DNA of 64,000 bases from Staphylococcus sp. M0911 (GTDB lineage Bacteria > Bacillota > Bacilli > Staphylococcales > Staphylococcaceae), in assembly GCF_003491325.1 (NCBI RefSeq), contig NZ_CP022881.1:1922001-1986000 (forward strand), given 5' to 3'. The position numbers and the translations under genes are program-made. Positions 29,367 through 37,574 of the stretch are shown in pieces; positions within the stretch are counted from its first letter, which is position 1; each line of letters starts with the position of its first letter. Below the pieces are notes generated by a model, which was not told where the DNA came from, searched no databases, and worked only from the letters and a program-made list of their open reading frames with translations.

Positions 29367-29380
29367 GTCCCACGTGGGAC
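29367..29380. promoter_or_regulatory. Perfect palindrome upstream of gapR, candidate operator
   Basis: GTCCCACGTGGGAC is a 14-bp perfect palindrome, extended by ACAAAATCT. The GGGAC half-site is found in the CggR operator of Bacillus. It lies between the probable promoter and the gapR start, where a repressor would block transcription. Confidence 0.65.
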
Positions 29381-29716
29381 AAAATCTAACCTCTTTACAA
29401 TTGCAATAGTACTATTATGCGAATTAAAATGCAAGTAAATCCGCTCAAAATTTTCCAAATATTGTGTAAAGCGATTTCATTTACTTTAGGTACAGTTACG
29501 TGAATTAAATCACTTATTCAAGGTATTTTAAGCTTTTTATCAACTTTTAGTTGCACACGACTCAGTTGATAAATATTGTGCTACACATTGATAATATTAC
29601 CCTTTATGTTACGAGTTAACCATATCACTATAAAGCAATTATTCTTTTATAATATTGTGCTTTTCATTTATAATCCAAATAAGGACAACTCTTTTTGAAA
29701 GAAGGTTTAATTTATA
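29381..29716. other. Intergenic region between gapR and a small divergent gene
   Basis: Non-coding and AT-rich. It should hold the gapR promoter (minus strand) near 29400-29440 and the promoter of the small plus-strand gene at 29717. TTGATAAATATTGTGCTACACATTGATAATATTACC near 29566-29600 is AT-rich without a clear motif. I see no gene here. Confidence 0.4.
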
Positions 29717-29938
29717 TTGAGTACAGACGACGAAAATAAAATAGAAGTTATCGATCCAACTGACCCGCGTTATAAAGATGATGAACATTTTCATCAAAAT
29801 CGCTATGACGATAACAAGTCCAGTAACCAAATTTATACATATGGATGTACACACACGGGGTGTGGATGTTCTATTGGTTGCTCTACATTGATGCTCATTT
29901 CCCTTATTATCACAATGTTTATTTATTGGTTATTTTAA
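29717..29938 (+). CDS. Small cysteine-rich membrane-anchored protein
   Basis: 73 residues starting with TTG at 29717 (MSTDDENKIEVIDPTDPRYK), about 10 nt after AAGAAGG. An acidic N-terminus is followed by a cysteine/glycine cluster (YGCTHTGCGCSIGCS) and one C-terminal transmembrane helix (LMLISLIITMFIYWLF). Staphylococci carry a gene of unknown function at this position. The four cysteines next to the membrane could bind metal or be acylated; neither is shown. Confidence 0.7.
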   Translation: MSTDDENKIEVIDPTDPRYKDDEHFHQNRYDDNKSSNQIYTYGCTHTGCGCSIGCSTLMLISLIITMFIYWLF

Positions 29939-29975
29939 TGCACATTACTGTAATAATTTTTTTAATATAAAAAAT

Positions 29976-30033
29976 GCCGATAAGGTCAGTACATTAACTT
30001 GCGAATCGCAATTGTACGAAATACCTTATCGGC
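29976..30033. terminator. Bidirectional terminator
   Basis: GCCGATAAGGT pairs with ACCTTATCGGC around a loop that contains its own palindrome TTGCGAATCGCAA. T-runs flank both sides, so it ends both converging genes. Confidence 0.85.
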
Positions 30034-30043
30034 CTTTTAATAC

Positions 30044-30727
30044 TTATTCATCAGATTTATTGTTAGATGAACTATTTTGACTTTGTGAACTTTGTCTATT
30101 ATTTGATTGTTGTGATGCACTGCGTTGTGTATTATTGTTTGAGTTATTCTGCGTTGATTGTTGTGCACTTGGCTTTTCTTGGGTACTTGGTTTTTGTTGT
30201 GTGCTTGGTTTCTCTTGAGTACTTGGCTTTTGTTGTGTGCTTGGTTTTTCTTGAGTGCTAGGCTTTTCTTGGGTACTTGGTTTTTCTTGCGTGCTTGGTT
30301 TCTCTTGCTTGCTTGGTTTTTCTTTAGTTGGTGCTTCCTTAGTTTTATTATCTACTTTTGGTTTTTGTTGTGTCTTAGGCTGTTGTGATTTTGGTTGTTG
30401 AGTAGAAGGTTGTTGCTGTGTTGTTGGTTGTTGTCTTGTCTGTTGTTGTGATGGTTTTTGTTGTGTATTTTGCTTTTCATCAGACTTTTTGTCAGATGAT
30501 TTTTCTTTTTTCTCTTTGTCGTCTTTGTCTTTTTTATCTTTTTGTTCTTGCTTCGTCTCATTATTTAATCGTTCATTAGCTTTCTTTGAATGATCTACAA
30601 ATGAAAATATAGCAAATGTTAAGCCACCCAGTAGCAATAATACGATAATGATACTAATTATTTTCGCGATGCCACTCATACCTTTTTTACCTTGATTGTC
30701 GTACTCATTAAAATCTTGCTTTGACAT
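30044..30727 (-). CDS. Membrane-anchored protein with KPSTQE hexapeptide repeats
   Basis: 227 residues from the ATG at 30727 (MSKQDFNEYDNQGKKG), preceded by GAGGGAGA. One transmembrane helix lies at about 21-45 (KIISIIIVLLLLGGLTFAIF). A long extracellular, charge-patterned Lys/Asp/Gln region follows. At about residues 137-190 nine copies of KPSTQE/Q run in tandem, then an Asn/Ser/Gln-rich end. There is no catalytic domain and no LPXTG signal. It is probably a surface-exposed spacer-like protein at the cell wall; the function is unknown. The 18-bp DNA repeat should vary in copy number. Confidence 0.75.
   Translation of the reverse strand: MSKQDFNEYDNQGKKGMSGIAKIISIIIVLLLLGGLTFAIFSFVDHSKKANERLNNETKQEQKDKKDKDDKEKKEKSSDKKSDEKQNTQQKPSQQQTRQQPTTQQQPSTQQPKSQQPKTQQKPKVDNKTKEAPTKEKPSKQEKPSTQEKPSTQEKPSTQEKPSTQQKPSTQEKPSTQQKPSTQEKPSAQQSTQNNSNNNTQRSASQQSNNRQSSQSQNSSSNNKSDE
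30156..30320. repeat. 18-bp coding tandem repeat (about nine units)
   Basis: On the minus strand units of the type AAGCCAAGTACCCAAGAA repeat about nine times with synonymous changes, encoding KPSTQE or KPSTQQ. The unit is a multiple of three, so copy changes keep the frame. Confidence 0.85.
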
Positions 30728-30952
30728 ATTCTCCCTCACTTTAAACATGGAATATCATATATAATAAATAAATTTATATCTTAAGTTTTCGTTATGTTTT
30801 ATTCATCAAAAATTTATATTTAGGATTTCAATAGGATTAGCAAATTACTATTTACATAATCTTATCTCATTTATGATAACATCATAATGAAGAAGAAACA
30901 TCTATTTTAAACTTTTTTAATGTAAATTTAATAGGAACGGTTTGTGATAATA

Positions 30953-31132
30953 ATGAAAAAATTGTTTGAAGAACATTTAGAGACTAATACCAATGATGAC
31001 CACAAAATTACAATAAAAAAGATGTTGATAACTAATGATCAACATCAAAATAAATCACCCATTTTAAGCAATAGCTGCTATTATGCCTTCATTTTATTGG
31101 CACTGTTCACTTTCATTTGGTTTTTTCATTAA
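30953..31132 (+). CDS. Small membrane protein, unknown
   Basis: 59 residues from ATG 30953 (MKKLFEEHLETNTNDDHKIT), with a C-terminal transmembrane helix (CYYAFILLALFTFIWFFH). AGGAAC stands some 20 nt upstream; a GTG at 30944 would sit closer. It may be real but short. I recognise no family. Confidence 0.5.
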   Translation: MKKLFEEHLETNTNDDHKITIKKMLITNDQHQNKSPILSNSCYYAFILLALFTFIWFFH

Positions 31133-31246
31133 AATTAAAGTTTATTAATTAAATGATTATTTCTATTATAAATATGCACACAATTTTTTATTAAGTTTAT
31201 TTCTGTAAAAAGATGTAAAAATCATTTAGAATAATAATAAAGAGAG

Positions 31247-31370
31247 AAAAAAGACCCATACGTTGCTCGCATGGGCCCACTACTAAAGGGAGTCAAAATT
31301 TACCTTCGCTAGTATATTATGGGGTATACTCATACTAATTAAGAGATGTTTAATTAATTTCCGAAGGTAC
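31247..31370 (-). ncRNA. rsaH: Candidate small RNA at the RsaH position
   Basis: A minus-strand transcript of about 124 nt is predicted. TATAAT lies at 31382-31377, and a strong terminator ends it (CCCATGCG / CGTATGGG followed by TCTTTTTT, down to 31247). The 5' part folds into a closed unit: TACCTTCG pairs with CGAAGGTA and encloses two hairpins (AGTATA/TATACT and an AATTAA stem). The single-stranded linker contains GACTCCCTTTAG; a UCCC motif in a loop or linker is the mark of the RsaA/C/E/H group. RsaH of S. aureus lies between the same two genes, as I recall. Identity is inferred from position and features. Confidence 0.7.
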
Positions 31371-31376
31371 AAATCA

Positions 31377-31415
31377 ATTATAACTTAACAAAAAATTTTT
31401 TAAATACGAATCTAA
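31377..31415 (-). promoter_or_regulatory. Promoter of the small RNA
   Basis: Minus-strand TATAAT at 31382-31377, with an AT-rich -35 region (TTTAAA-like) about 20 bp upstream. No genes are read from it other than the ncRNA. Confidence 0.55.
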
Positions 31416-31518
31416 AAAAGTATTTGACATATTGTTGGCTAAAAATTGGATAAATTTTGAATAATAATAATCACTACTAACTATTAACTAAGTTAGAATT
31501 TTTTATTGAGGTGAGATA

Positions 31519-32418
31519 ATGAAACAATATTTAATAACTGGTGGAACTGGCATGGTAGGTTCTCATTTAGTGAGTGAAATTAAGAAATCAAATGCTCATA
31601 TTACTATTTTGACTCGACATGATGAACAATCAAACGATGCTCGGGTTTCATATGTGAATTGGTCTAAAGATGGCTGGGAAAGTAAAGTGCCTGATATCGA
31701 TATCGTTATCAATCTAGCTGGTGCAACACTCAACCAACGTTGGACAAAAGACTATAAACAAACATTAATGTTAAGCAGAATTCAATCTACACAGGCCCTT
31801 TTTGAATTATTTAAAAAAAGAGAAAAGAAGCCAGAAGTATTATTTAATGCTAGTGCTATGGGATATTACCCTCCTAATTATCACCATAGTTATACAGAAC
31901 TTTTTAAAACATTACCGTTTGACTTTTTATCAGATATTGTTTATCAATGGGAAAGATTTGCTAAGCAATTCGAAGCACTAGGAACAAGAGTCGTTTTAGG
32001 TCGCTTTGGAATGATCTTATCTAATGATGGTGGCGCTTTACAAACTATGAAATTACCTTATCAATTTTATGTTGGTGGTAAATTAGGATCTGGTTTCCAG
32101 TGGTATTCATGGATTCACATTGATGATTTAACACGTGCAATATTATTTACAATCGGTAATGACAAAGCCAAAGGACCTTTTAACTTAACTGCACCAATAC
32201 CTGAACGTCAAAATTTATTCGGTTATACGTTAGCTCGTGCAATGCATAAGCCACATGAAACATGGGTTCCAAGCTTTGCGATGAGACTAGTACTTGGTGA
32301 AATGTCTACCGTTGTTTTAGATACGCAAAAGGTATTACCAAATAAACTCGAAGCACTAGGATTTAATTTCATGTATAATAATCTTAAAAATGCACTAGAT
32401 GATTTAATCAGAAATTAA
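31519..32418 (+). CDS. TIGR01777-type NAD(P)-dependent epimerase/SDR-like protein
   Basis: 299 residues. The Rossmann motif [16 protein letters not shown] is at the start, followed by [20 protein letters not shown], and the C-terminal DUF1731-like region contains [19 protein letters not shown]. Proteins of this family have been annotated as cell-division inhibitors, without solid evidence. Reaction and substrate are unknown. It is probably co-transcribed with the 62-residue membrane protein after it. Confidence 0.9.
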   Translation: MKQYLITGGTGMVGSHLVSEIKKSNAHITILTRHDEQSNDARVSYVNWSKDGWESKVPDIDIVINLAGATLNQRWTKDYKQTLMLSRIQSTQALFELFKKREKKPEVLFNASAMGYYPPNYHHSYTELFKTLPFDFLSDIVYQWERFAKQFEALGTRVVLGRFGMILSNDGGALQTMKLPYQFYVGGKLGSGFQWYSWIHIDDLTRAILFTIGNDKAKGPFNLTAPIPERQNLFGYTLARAMHKPHETWVPSFAMRLVLGEMSTVVLDTQKVLPNKLEALGFNFMYNNLKNALDDLIRN

Positions 32419-32437
32419 ATTAAGAGGTACAACAGCA

Positions 32438-32626
32438 ATGGAAAACAATCAAAATGACAAACTCACATACATTTTAATGATCATAGCAGGCTTAATCTGT
32501 ATTTTGAACGGTGTCTTAGTATTTGATCAAACAGTAATTATGATATTACTCTCCATCCTATTTATTATTGTAGGACTCATAATGTCGTTTATTTCAATTA
32601 ATGGATTGAGACATAAGTTAAAATAG
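32438..32626 (+). CDS. Small two-helix membrane protein
   Basis: 62 residues, two transmembrane helices (about 9-29 and 31-55). It begins MENNQNDKLTYILMIIAGLI. AAGAGG precedes the ATG, and it follows the epimerase gene by 19 bp. A terminator follows. Unknown function. Confidence 0.7.
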   Translation: MENNQNDKLTYILMIIAGLICILNGVLVFDQTVIMILLSILFIIVGLIMSFISINGLRHKLK

Positions 32627-32654
32627 TTAACGCCATACAAATCTATATAAGTAA

Positions 32655-32696
32655 AAAAGAAGTCAGGACCTTAAATGATGGTCCTGACTTCTTTTT
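32655..32696. terminator. Strong bidirectional terminator
   Basis: AAGAAGTCAGGACC pairs with GGTCCTGACTTCTT over 14 bp, with A- and T-runs on the two sides. It separates the plus-strand pair from clpP. Confidence 0.93.
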
Positions 32697-32734
32697 ATTG
32701 AACTTCGATTATTATATCTAATTAAATAGAAATA

Positions 32735-33325
32735 TTATTGTTTACCTTCTGGTTCCATAACTTCATCAACTAAGCCGTATGCTTTAGCTTCTTCAGCTGT
32801 TAAGAAATTGTCACGATCAGTATCTTGTTGAATTTTTTCAATAGATTGACCTGTTCTTTCAGCTAAAATACGATTTAATTTTTCACGAGTTTTTAAGATA
32901 TGGTTGGCAGCAATCTCGATTTCAGTTGCTTGACCTTGTGCACCACCTAAAGGTTGGTGAATCATTACTTCAGCGTTTGGTAAAGCATAACGTTTACCTT
33001 TTGCACCTGCTGCTAATAAGAATGAACCCATTGACGCAGCCATACCAATACAAATTGTTTGAACATCTGGTTTGATATGTTGAATTGTATCATAGATAGC
33101 AAAGCCAGCAGTCACGCTTCCCCCTGGTGAATTGATATATAAGTAAATATCTTTTTCAGAGTCTTGGGCTTGTAAGAATAATAATTGAGATACAATTGAG
33201 TTAGCAACGTTATCATCAATTTGAGAACCTAACATAATAATACGGTCTTTTAATAATCGTGAATAAATGTCATACGCACGTTCCCCACGATTTGTTGTTT
33301 CGATAACTGTAGGAATTAAATTCAT
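32735..33325 (-). CDS. clpP: ClpP protease subunit
   Basis: 196 residues. Catalytic serine in [16 protein letters not shown] (about 98), histidine in [12 protein letters not shown] (about 123) and aspartate in [10 protein letters not shown] (about 172). It forms the tetradecameric chamber of Clp proteases with ClpX and ClpC and degrades misfolded proteins and regulators. GGAGG precedes the ATG. A CtsR box lies about 50 bp upstream, so it belongs to the heat-shock regulon. Confidence 0.98.
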   Translation of the reverse strand: MNLIPTVIETTNRGERAYDIYSRLLKDRIIMLGSQIDDNVANSIVSQLLFLQAQDSEKDIYLYINSPGGSVTAGFAIYDTIQHIKPDVQTICIGMAASMGSFLLAAGAKGKRYALPNAEVMIHQPLGGAQGQATEIEIAANHILKTREKLNRILAERTGQSIEKIQQDTDRDNFLTAEEAKAYGLVDEVMEPEGKQ

Positions 33326-33372
33326 CTATATTTCCTCCTTGTAATAACTGTTACTTCACATTTTAACCCAAA

Positions 33373-33389
33373 AGTCAAAAATGGTCAAA
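33373..33389. promoter_or_regulatory. CtsR box upstream of clpP
   Basis: AGTCAAAAATGGTCAAA matches the direct-repeat CtsR consensus (A/GGTCAAA-NAN-A/GGTCAAA) except for position 1-2 spacing detail in the first half. CtsR represses clpP here until heat shock. Confidence 0.85.
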
Positions 33390-33514
33390 AATAAAGTTCT
33401 TTTAGTTTAATTGCTAATTGACGTTAAGTGAATTACTTTTGTACACTAGAAATAACTATTTTTGATTGTACTGATTTTATATCGTTTAGTACAGAAATAA
33501 GCTTTATCTATTTT

Positions 33515-33586
33515 CCCCTTGTAGTGTAATGGATAACACATAAGATTCCGGTTCTTAGAATAGGGGTTCGATTCCCTTCGAGGGGG
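33515..33586 (+). tRNA. tRNA-Arg (anticodon CCG)
   Basis: 72 nt. Acceptor CCCCTTG pairs with CGAGGGG, the D stem is GTGT/ACAC, the anticodon stem TAAGA/TCTTA with loop TTCCGGT (anticodon CCG), and the T arm AGGGG-TTCGATT-CCCTT. No CCA is encoded. Its 3' end is the attachment site of island C and is duplicated at 39960-39977. Confidence 0.93.
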
Positions 33587-33590
33587 CTCA
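33573..33590. repeat. Left attachment repeat of island C (tRNA 3' end)
   Basis: 18 bp (TCCCTTCGAGGGGGCTCA) identical to 39960-39977. It covers the tRNA-Arg 3' end plus four bases. Confidence 0.92.
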
Positions 33591-33654
33591 GTAGCCATTA
33601 AAACGTTGTTTTAATGGCGTTTCTTTTGCTTAATGGGGAAAAAACAGGGAAACG

Positions 33655-34296
33655 TTATTTATATTTTGAATAAAAAGTTTTCAGATTTGCAAAGTAAGTA
33701 CTTTTAATTCTGTAAAAATCTGGGTTTTTCTCTTTTTCTCCATCATCTTGGCGACTATTTAAATCTTCAATACAAAATATTAATTCTGATATTAACTCAT
33801 ACACATCATCTAGTTCAGTGATATCATCATCACTTAGATAATAATAACTTTCGCTCATTTTAAACTCGCTTATTTTATTCAGTGATATATTTATTCTATT
33901 TATATAGGTATCTCTTACTCTGTTATATATTACTTCTTCAAATGTAAACATTCCACCTGCATCAAAAGGTCGTGCATTATCAAGAGCTATTTTAGTTTGT
34001 TTTAACAACTCATTTTTTAGCGCTTTTGCTCTCTTTTTATTAATTTCAATTTTATTATTTTCACTTAATCTAATGGTTTTCATGGTATAACGCCCAGATA
34101 TAGCCGCACCTAAAAATGCACCACCAAACGTTGAAAATATACCAACAAAACTAATGGCAATGGAATAACCCGTAATACTATGATTAGGATCCACAGAGCT
34201 AATAATGTAACCAACTGTGAACACAAACGTCATTATTGCAAGAACAACAATAAAGGTTATAAACAAAATATGTTTCAACTCAAATTTATTTTGCAT
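33655..34296 (-). CDS. Island C membrane protein with cytosolic helical domain
   Basis: 213 residues. Two transmembrane helices (about 8-32 and 43-66) are followed by a long charged helical region from residue 75 on (NNKIEINKKRAKALKNELLK). The topology resembles membrane-anchored phage-exclusion or defence effectors, but there is no diagnostic motif, so this is speculation from context. It is the first gene inside island C, next to the tRNA. Intact frame; function unknown. Confidence 0.6.
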   Translation of the reverse strand: MQNKFELKHILFITFIVVLAIMTFVFTVGYIISSVDPNHSITGYSIAISFVGIFSTFGGAFLGAAISGRYTMKTIRLSENNKIEINKKRAKALKNELLKQTKIALDNARPFDAGGMFTFEEVIYNRVRDTYINRINISLNKISEFKMSESYYYLSDDDITELDDVYELISELIFCIEDLNSRQDDGEKEKNPDFYRIKSTYFANLKTFYSKYK

Positions 34297-34659
34297 TATC
34301 TGTCACCTCATGTTTTTCTTACCATAATACCACATATAAATTTAGTACCTACTACTAAGTTATGGTATAATTAAACTATGTTGAAAGTTACTCAACATTT
34401 GGGGATTCATGAATCTCAGATAGTCTTAAATCATAGTATAATAAAATGACGCTATTCATACTATGTTTATTTTTAATTTCACATTCAACGTTTAAGCCAC
34501 CATATACTATATATGATGGCTTTTTGTTATGCTTGTTTTTAATATATAAATTAGTAAGTATCTTAAATGTATTTGTCATAGTGAACATTTCGTTCAGTAA
34601 GCTATATACTAGTGTCATGGATCACGATTTCAATGACCATTTTAGTAATCATTAAACCA
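34297..34659. other. Intergenic stretch with a plus-strand terminator hairpin
   Basis: No gene can be supported. It contains AAGCCA..TGGCTT (34494-34525) followed by TTTTT on the plus strand. Short frames are open on both strands around it. The hairpin may be the end of an unseen short plus-strand RNA. Confidence 0.35.
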
Positions 34660-34830
34660 TTAATTAAATTTATCATCACTTAAATATAAATAAGCTATAA
34701 CACCTATAGGAACACCCAATAATGGTGTCGTAAAGATACTAGCTATGAATATGTATAATATTAGCATCCAAATTTCATCAGATTCCCATTTTTTATTTAG
34801 TAAATATTCCCACATTTCTTTTATACTCAC
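34660..34830 (-). CDS. Small membrane protein of island C
   Basis: 56 residues from GTG 34830, preceded by AAGGTGG. The longer frame to 34917 lacks a ribosome site. One or two transmembrane helices lie at about 22-50 (MLILYIFIASIFTTPLLGVP). The function is unknown. Confidence 0.45.
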   Translation of the reverse strand: MSIKEMWEYLLNKKWESDEIWMLILYIFIASIFTTPLLGVPIGVIAYLYLSDDKFN

Positions 34831-35129
34831 GCAATAACCACCTTTATTATATTTAATTAATAATGTACTCAATAATACATATATCACAATATCAATATAA
34901 ATAAAATAGCTACCCAATACAGATATTAAGTACTATTTATACATATACCGATTCTCAGATTTACACAAGACGTTTCTCAGAAGTAATTCCAAAGATAGTA
35001 AAAGTTATATATATACACTTATGTATATGAAACAGACACTTGGGGAAATTACACCAATTTTAAAACGATTACTATAGACTAAAGTTGTAAGTGCTAGATT
35101 AAAAATTTGATTAAAAGAGTAGATAAGCT

Positions 35130-35596
35130 ATGAAGTTAAGTAAGAGTATAGGATCATTAGTTTTAAGTGCGGTTTTATTAACGTCTATTTCCCCTTTAGC
35201 AAGTGCAGAAGAACAAGTTCAAACGCAAAATAGTAATGTTCAACAATCTCAAGATAACAAGTCAAATCAACAAACTAATGAAAACAAAAAAAATGTACAA
35301 ACCTATGTAGGCGGGATATATCTTACTAAAAAACTATTAAGGGTATATTAAGTAATAAAGGTAAATTAGTAGGTGCAGTTAAAACTGTTACTGGCAATCA
35401 AAAAGCAGCAAATGCTGTTTCAAAAAATTTCGACGCAATTGATTCAGAACTACGCCCTTTGTTAAAATTATCTGAAGTCCCAGCTAACTCAGTTGCTGAT
35501 GCAGTGTATAGAGGATTAGTAGATGCTGGTATTGACAAAGACCTCGTTGGTCAAGTTAAAGTTGCAGTAAAAGAAGGTATTAATTTACTAGTTTAG
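35130..35596 (+). pseudogene. Frameshifted secreted bacteriocin-like protein (copy 2)
   Basis: The first 73 codons start MKLSKSIGSLVLSAVLLTSI, a signal peptide ending SPLASA, then a Gln/Asn-rich linker and YVGGIYLTKK. The frame breaks in a run of six A's at 35328-35333. With one more A it continues TIKGILSNKGKLVGAVKTVT to KVAVKEGINLLV and stops at 35596, giving 155 residues. The restored protein aligns with the secreted protein at 733-1257 over leader and C-terminal domain (VGGxYxxKKxIK, DxGIxxxxV). It is followed at once by a helical immunity-like gene. The single-base defect may be recent loss, phase variation, polymerase slippage or a sequencing error. Confidence 0.7.
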
Positions 35597-35607
35597 GAGT
35601 GAAAATA

Positions 35608-35961
35608 ATGTTTGAAAATAAAGATGATATAAGGTTACTATATCAAGCAGTTTCAGAACTAGCAGAAATCGTAGGACATCATCCTTACAATACAAAATCA
35701 ATAAGTCTTTTATGTTTAGACTTAGGTATCCCTCTAGATGAATATGAAAAAGTATTTATGGCATTTACAAGGTTGTCTAATAACAAAAACACTGATGATA
35801 TGAACATTGAAGAATTTAAATCAATATTAATTGAAAATGTAACTAAATATGACGAAATAACTGACTCTCAAGCTTTAAGATTTATAGAAGGCTACGCTAG
35901 AAATTATATACCTGAATTATTACCATATGCAGAAAAGTTATATCTTGATTTAAGAGTATAA
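35608..35961 (+). CDS. Helical immunity-like protein (copy 2)
   Basis: 117 residues from the ATG at 35608, 8 nt after AGGAG (35595-35599), which itself overlaps the stop of the secreted-protein gene. It is all-helical and acidic (LLYQAVSELAEIVGHHPYNT, then helices ending LLPYAEKLYLDLRV). Like the protein at 394-717 it follows a VGG-family secreted protein on the same strand. It is intact though its partner is broken, as expected when an immunity gene is retained. Assignment rests on context. Confidence 0.55.
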   Translation: MFENKDDIRLLYQAVSELAEIVGHHPYNTKSISLLCLDLGIPLDEYEKVFMAFTRLSNNKNTDDMNIEEFKSILIENVTKYDEITDSQALRFIEGYARNYIPELLPYAEKLYLDLRV

Positions 35962-36164
35962 AAATAAGAGCTTAGCATTGTGATGTGCAACCCAAAAGTT
36001 GGACTACAAATCTAACTTTATGGAGTGCATATCATTAAATTGTTGATCCTTATTTTGTTGAAATTTACTCATCATTAGAAAAACATTATACAAAAATAAA
36101 TTTGAATTATATCTTTAAATAGCTCTATCACTTATTTATTCTGAGAATTTCTCTTTCATTCAAA
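35962..36164. other. Intergenic remnant with possible IS3-family end
   Basis: GCAACCCAAAAGTTGGACTA near 35989 and the nearby AACTTTATGGAGTGCATAT form an imperfect inverted pair that recalls IS3/IS150-type termini. Only the end-like sequence exists; no transposase frame is seen. Confidence 0.3.
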
Positions 36165-36833
36165 TTATAAATCACGCTTATCTATGTATTCTCTAATATC
36201 AATAACGAAATTATTAACCATTTGATAAACGTCATCTAAAAATTCAAACACTTCTCTATTATTGTATTCAAAATAAATTTCTTCTTTATATGAATAGTCT
36301 TTAACTTTGCTAAAATCAATCTTCCTACTATTCGGCATAATCAAAGTATCAACATTGTCTTCATGCCCAGATATACTCACATCTTTAATAATCACACCTT
36401 TTTGTTCAGTGTAACCTATTCCCTTTGTTATATTTTTGAATTGAACATTTATCATTGAATGTTTTTCATTATTCTGCATTTTATTGAATTCATTATATGT
36501 TTCAGTGTAAAATAAAGAATCAAAAATTTCTCTACCTCTATTGTCATTAACACCAAATCTTTCATTTAGCAGATTGTAAAACGTTTCGATACTTTTCATT
36601 TCTTTTTTATTTGGAATATATGGTTTTTTGTTTTTACTCACATTATTATGTTTTTTTATGCGTTGTATAGAATATTCCATTACCGATTTATATACGTTCA
36701 GTAATAAGTTAATCATTATCTGATCATTTAAATCTAATTCTTCTTTTTTCTTTAAATTTTCTATGTGATATAAACAAAAATTTAATTTTTGAATACTTTG
36801 CTCATATAAATCTAATTCTTTTAATTTTTTCAT
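36165..36833 (-). CDS. Island C cytosolic protein, unknown
   Basis: 222 residues, charged and helical in the first 90, then a mixed alpha/beta part (INVQFKNITKGIGYTEQKGV, IIKDVSISGHEDNVDTLIMP) and a helical end. No motif I know. Its ATG overlaps the stop of an upstream short frame by 4 nt (ATGA), so the two form a coupled pair. It may be cargo such as a toxin-antitoxin or defence unit; that is only inferred from size, pairing and location. Confidence 0.6.
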   Translation of the reverse strand: MKKLKELDLYEQSIQKLNFCLYHIENLKKKEELDLNDQIMINLLLNVYKSVMEYSIQRIKKHNNVSKNKKPYIPNKKEMKSIETFYNLLNERFGVNDNRGREIFDSLFYTETYNEFNKMQNNEKHSMINVQFKNITKGIGYTEQKGVIIKDVSISGHEDNVDTLIMPNSRKIDFSKVKDYSYKEEIYFEYNNREVFEFLDDVYQMVNNFVIDIREYIDKRDL

Positions 36834-37051
36834 AAAACTACCTCTTTTTTTAGGTAACTATCTTTTATAGTATTGATTAGTATTAAATCTTTATCATCCA
36901 ATTCATATATAACTCTATTTTCTAGTTCTAATATTCTATAAATTTTGTAATTTGATAATATATTGGTTATAAGATTTTGATTCTCACTAACACACATTAC
37001 ATTGGTCTTAGAATTTTCATAATCTTCTATATGCTCAAACAGTATATACGT
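36830..37051 (-). CDS. Short partner frame with ACG in place of a start codon
   Basis: The frame of 73 codons reads TYILFEHIEDYENSKTNVMC to NTIKDSYLKKEVVL-stop. A strong GGAGG (37064-37060) precedes it at the right distance from ACG (37051-37049). No ATG, GTG or TTG is present there; the first in-frame ATG is 19 codons later. The stop overlaps the next gene's ATG. Either ACG is used inefficiently or the start codon has been mutated (ATG to ACG). Confidence 0.5.
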   Translation of the reverse strand, partial: TYILFEHIEDYENSKTNVMCVSENQNLITNILSNYKIYRILELENRVIYELDDKDLILINTIKDSYLKKEVVL

Positions 37052-37166
37052 TTTATCTCCCTCCTTTTAAAATTATTTTTACACTTATGAATTAAATTAT
37101 AACACTTTGGCAAATACAATTAATCTTTATATACCATTATTTAAAATGATTCTTAAGGAGGTGTAT

Positions 37167-37571
37167 ATGATGAATGTATTGATAGAAGATATTAAAAAAT
37201 CTCAGTGGTGTATGGTAACAATGATTATTACATCTATTTCATTTATCTTTCTAAAATTAATGGCCAATGAATTTATTAAACAGTTTGGTAATGATGTAAA
37301 TATTCGAAATTTAGGTAAAGATGGTTACTTAAGTGGCACATTAATAATTTTATTAATAGCTTTAATAACTGCTATTTTTTCAATTTTAACTGCTTATCTA
37401 GGCTTTAGGTCACTCCAATACGATTTCAATATCACTTCGTTAGTTTGTATTGCATTATCAATAACTTTGTTAATGCTGACGTTTTTCATTAGTGAGATAC
37501 CATTCTTAAAAACAATTATCCTCGTACTAATTATAGGCTTTGCCATTATAACTATATTAAATGATAATTAA
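37167..37571 (+). CDS. Four-helix membrane protein of island C
   Basis: 134 residues from ATG 37167 (7 nt after AAGGAGG). Four transmembrane helices (about 13-31, 52-73, 83-104 and 107-128). It faces away from the 36165-37051 pair. It resembles small defence or superinfection-exclusion membrane proteins only in topology. Function unknown. Confidence 0.6.
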   Translation: MMNVLIEDIKKSQWCMVTMIITSISFIFLKLMANEFIKQFGNDVNIRNLGKDGYLSGTLIILLIALITAIFSILTAYLGFRSLQYDFNITSLVCIALSITLLMLTFFISEIPFLKTIILVLIIGFAIITILNDN

Positions 37572-37574
37572 CAA

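Larger units (their letters stand above)
31133..31518. other. Intergenic region holding an ncRNA
   Basis: Apart from the ncRNA described at 31247-31370 and its promoter, the region contains only AT-rich sequence and the leader of the epimerase-like gene. GAGGTGAG precedes the ATG at 31519. Confidence 0.5.

Noticed and set aside
30156-30320. Possible CRISPR array
   Set aside because: The units are contiguous 18-bp coding repeats without spacers.
30067-30388. Plus-strand frames rich in Leu, Trp and Phe
   Set aside because: They are the complement of the Lys/Pro/Gln repeats of the membrane-anchored protein; composition is explained by that.
33515-33586. tRNA damaged by island integration
   Set aside because: All stems and the anticodon loop are intact; the island restored the 3' end.
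34388-34655. Overlapping opposite frames around a hairpin as a type I toxin-antitoxin pair
   Set aside because: Neither frame has a ribosome site or a toxin-like hydrophobic core; only the hairpin is supported.
35989-36032. IS3-family insertion sequence
   Set aside because: Only short end-like sequence is present; no transposase frame and no target duplication were found.
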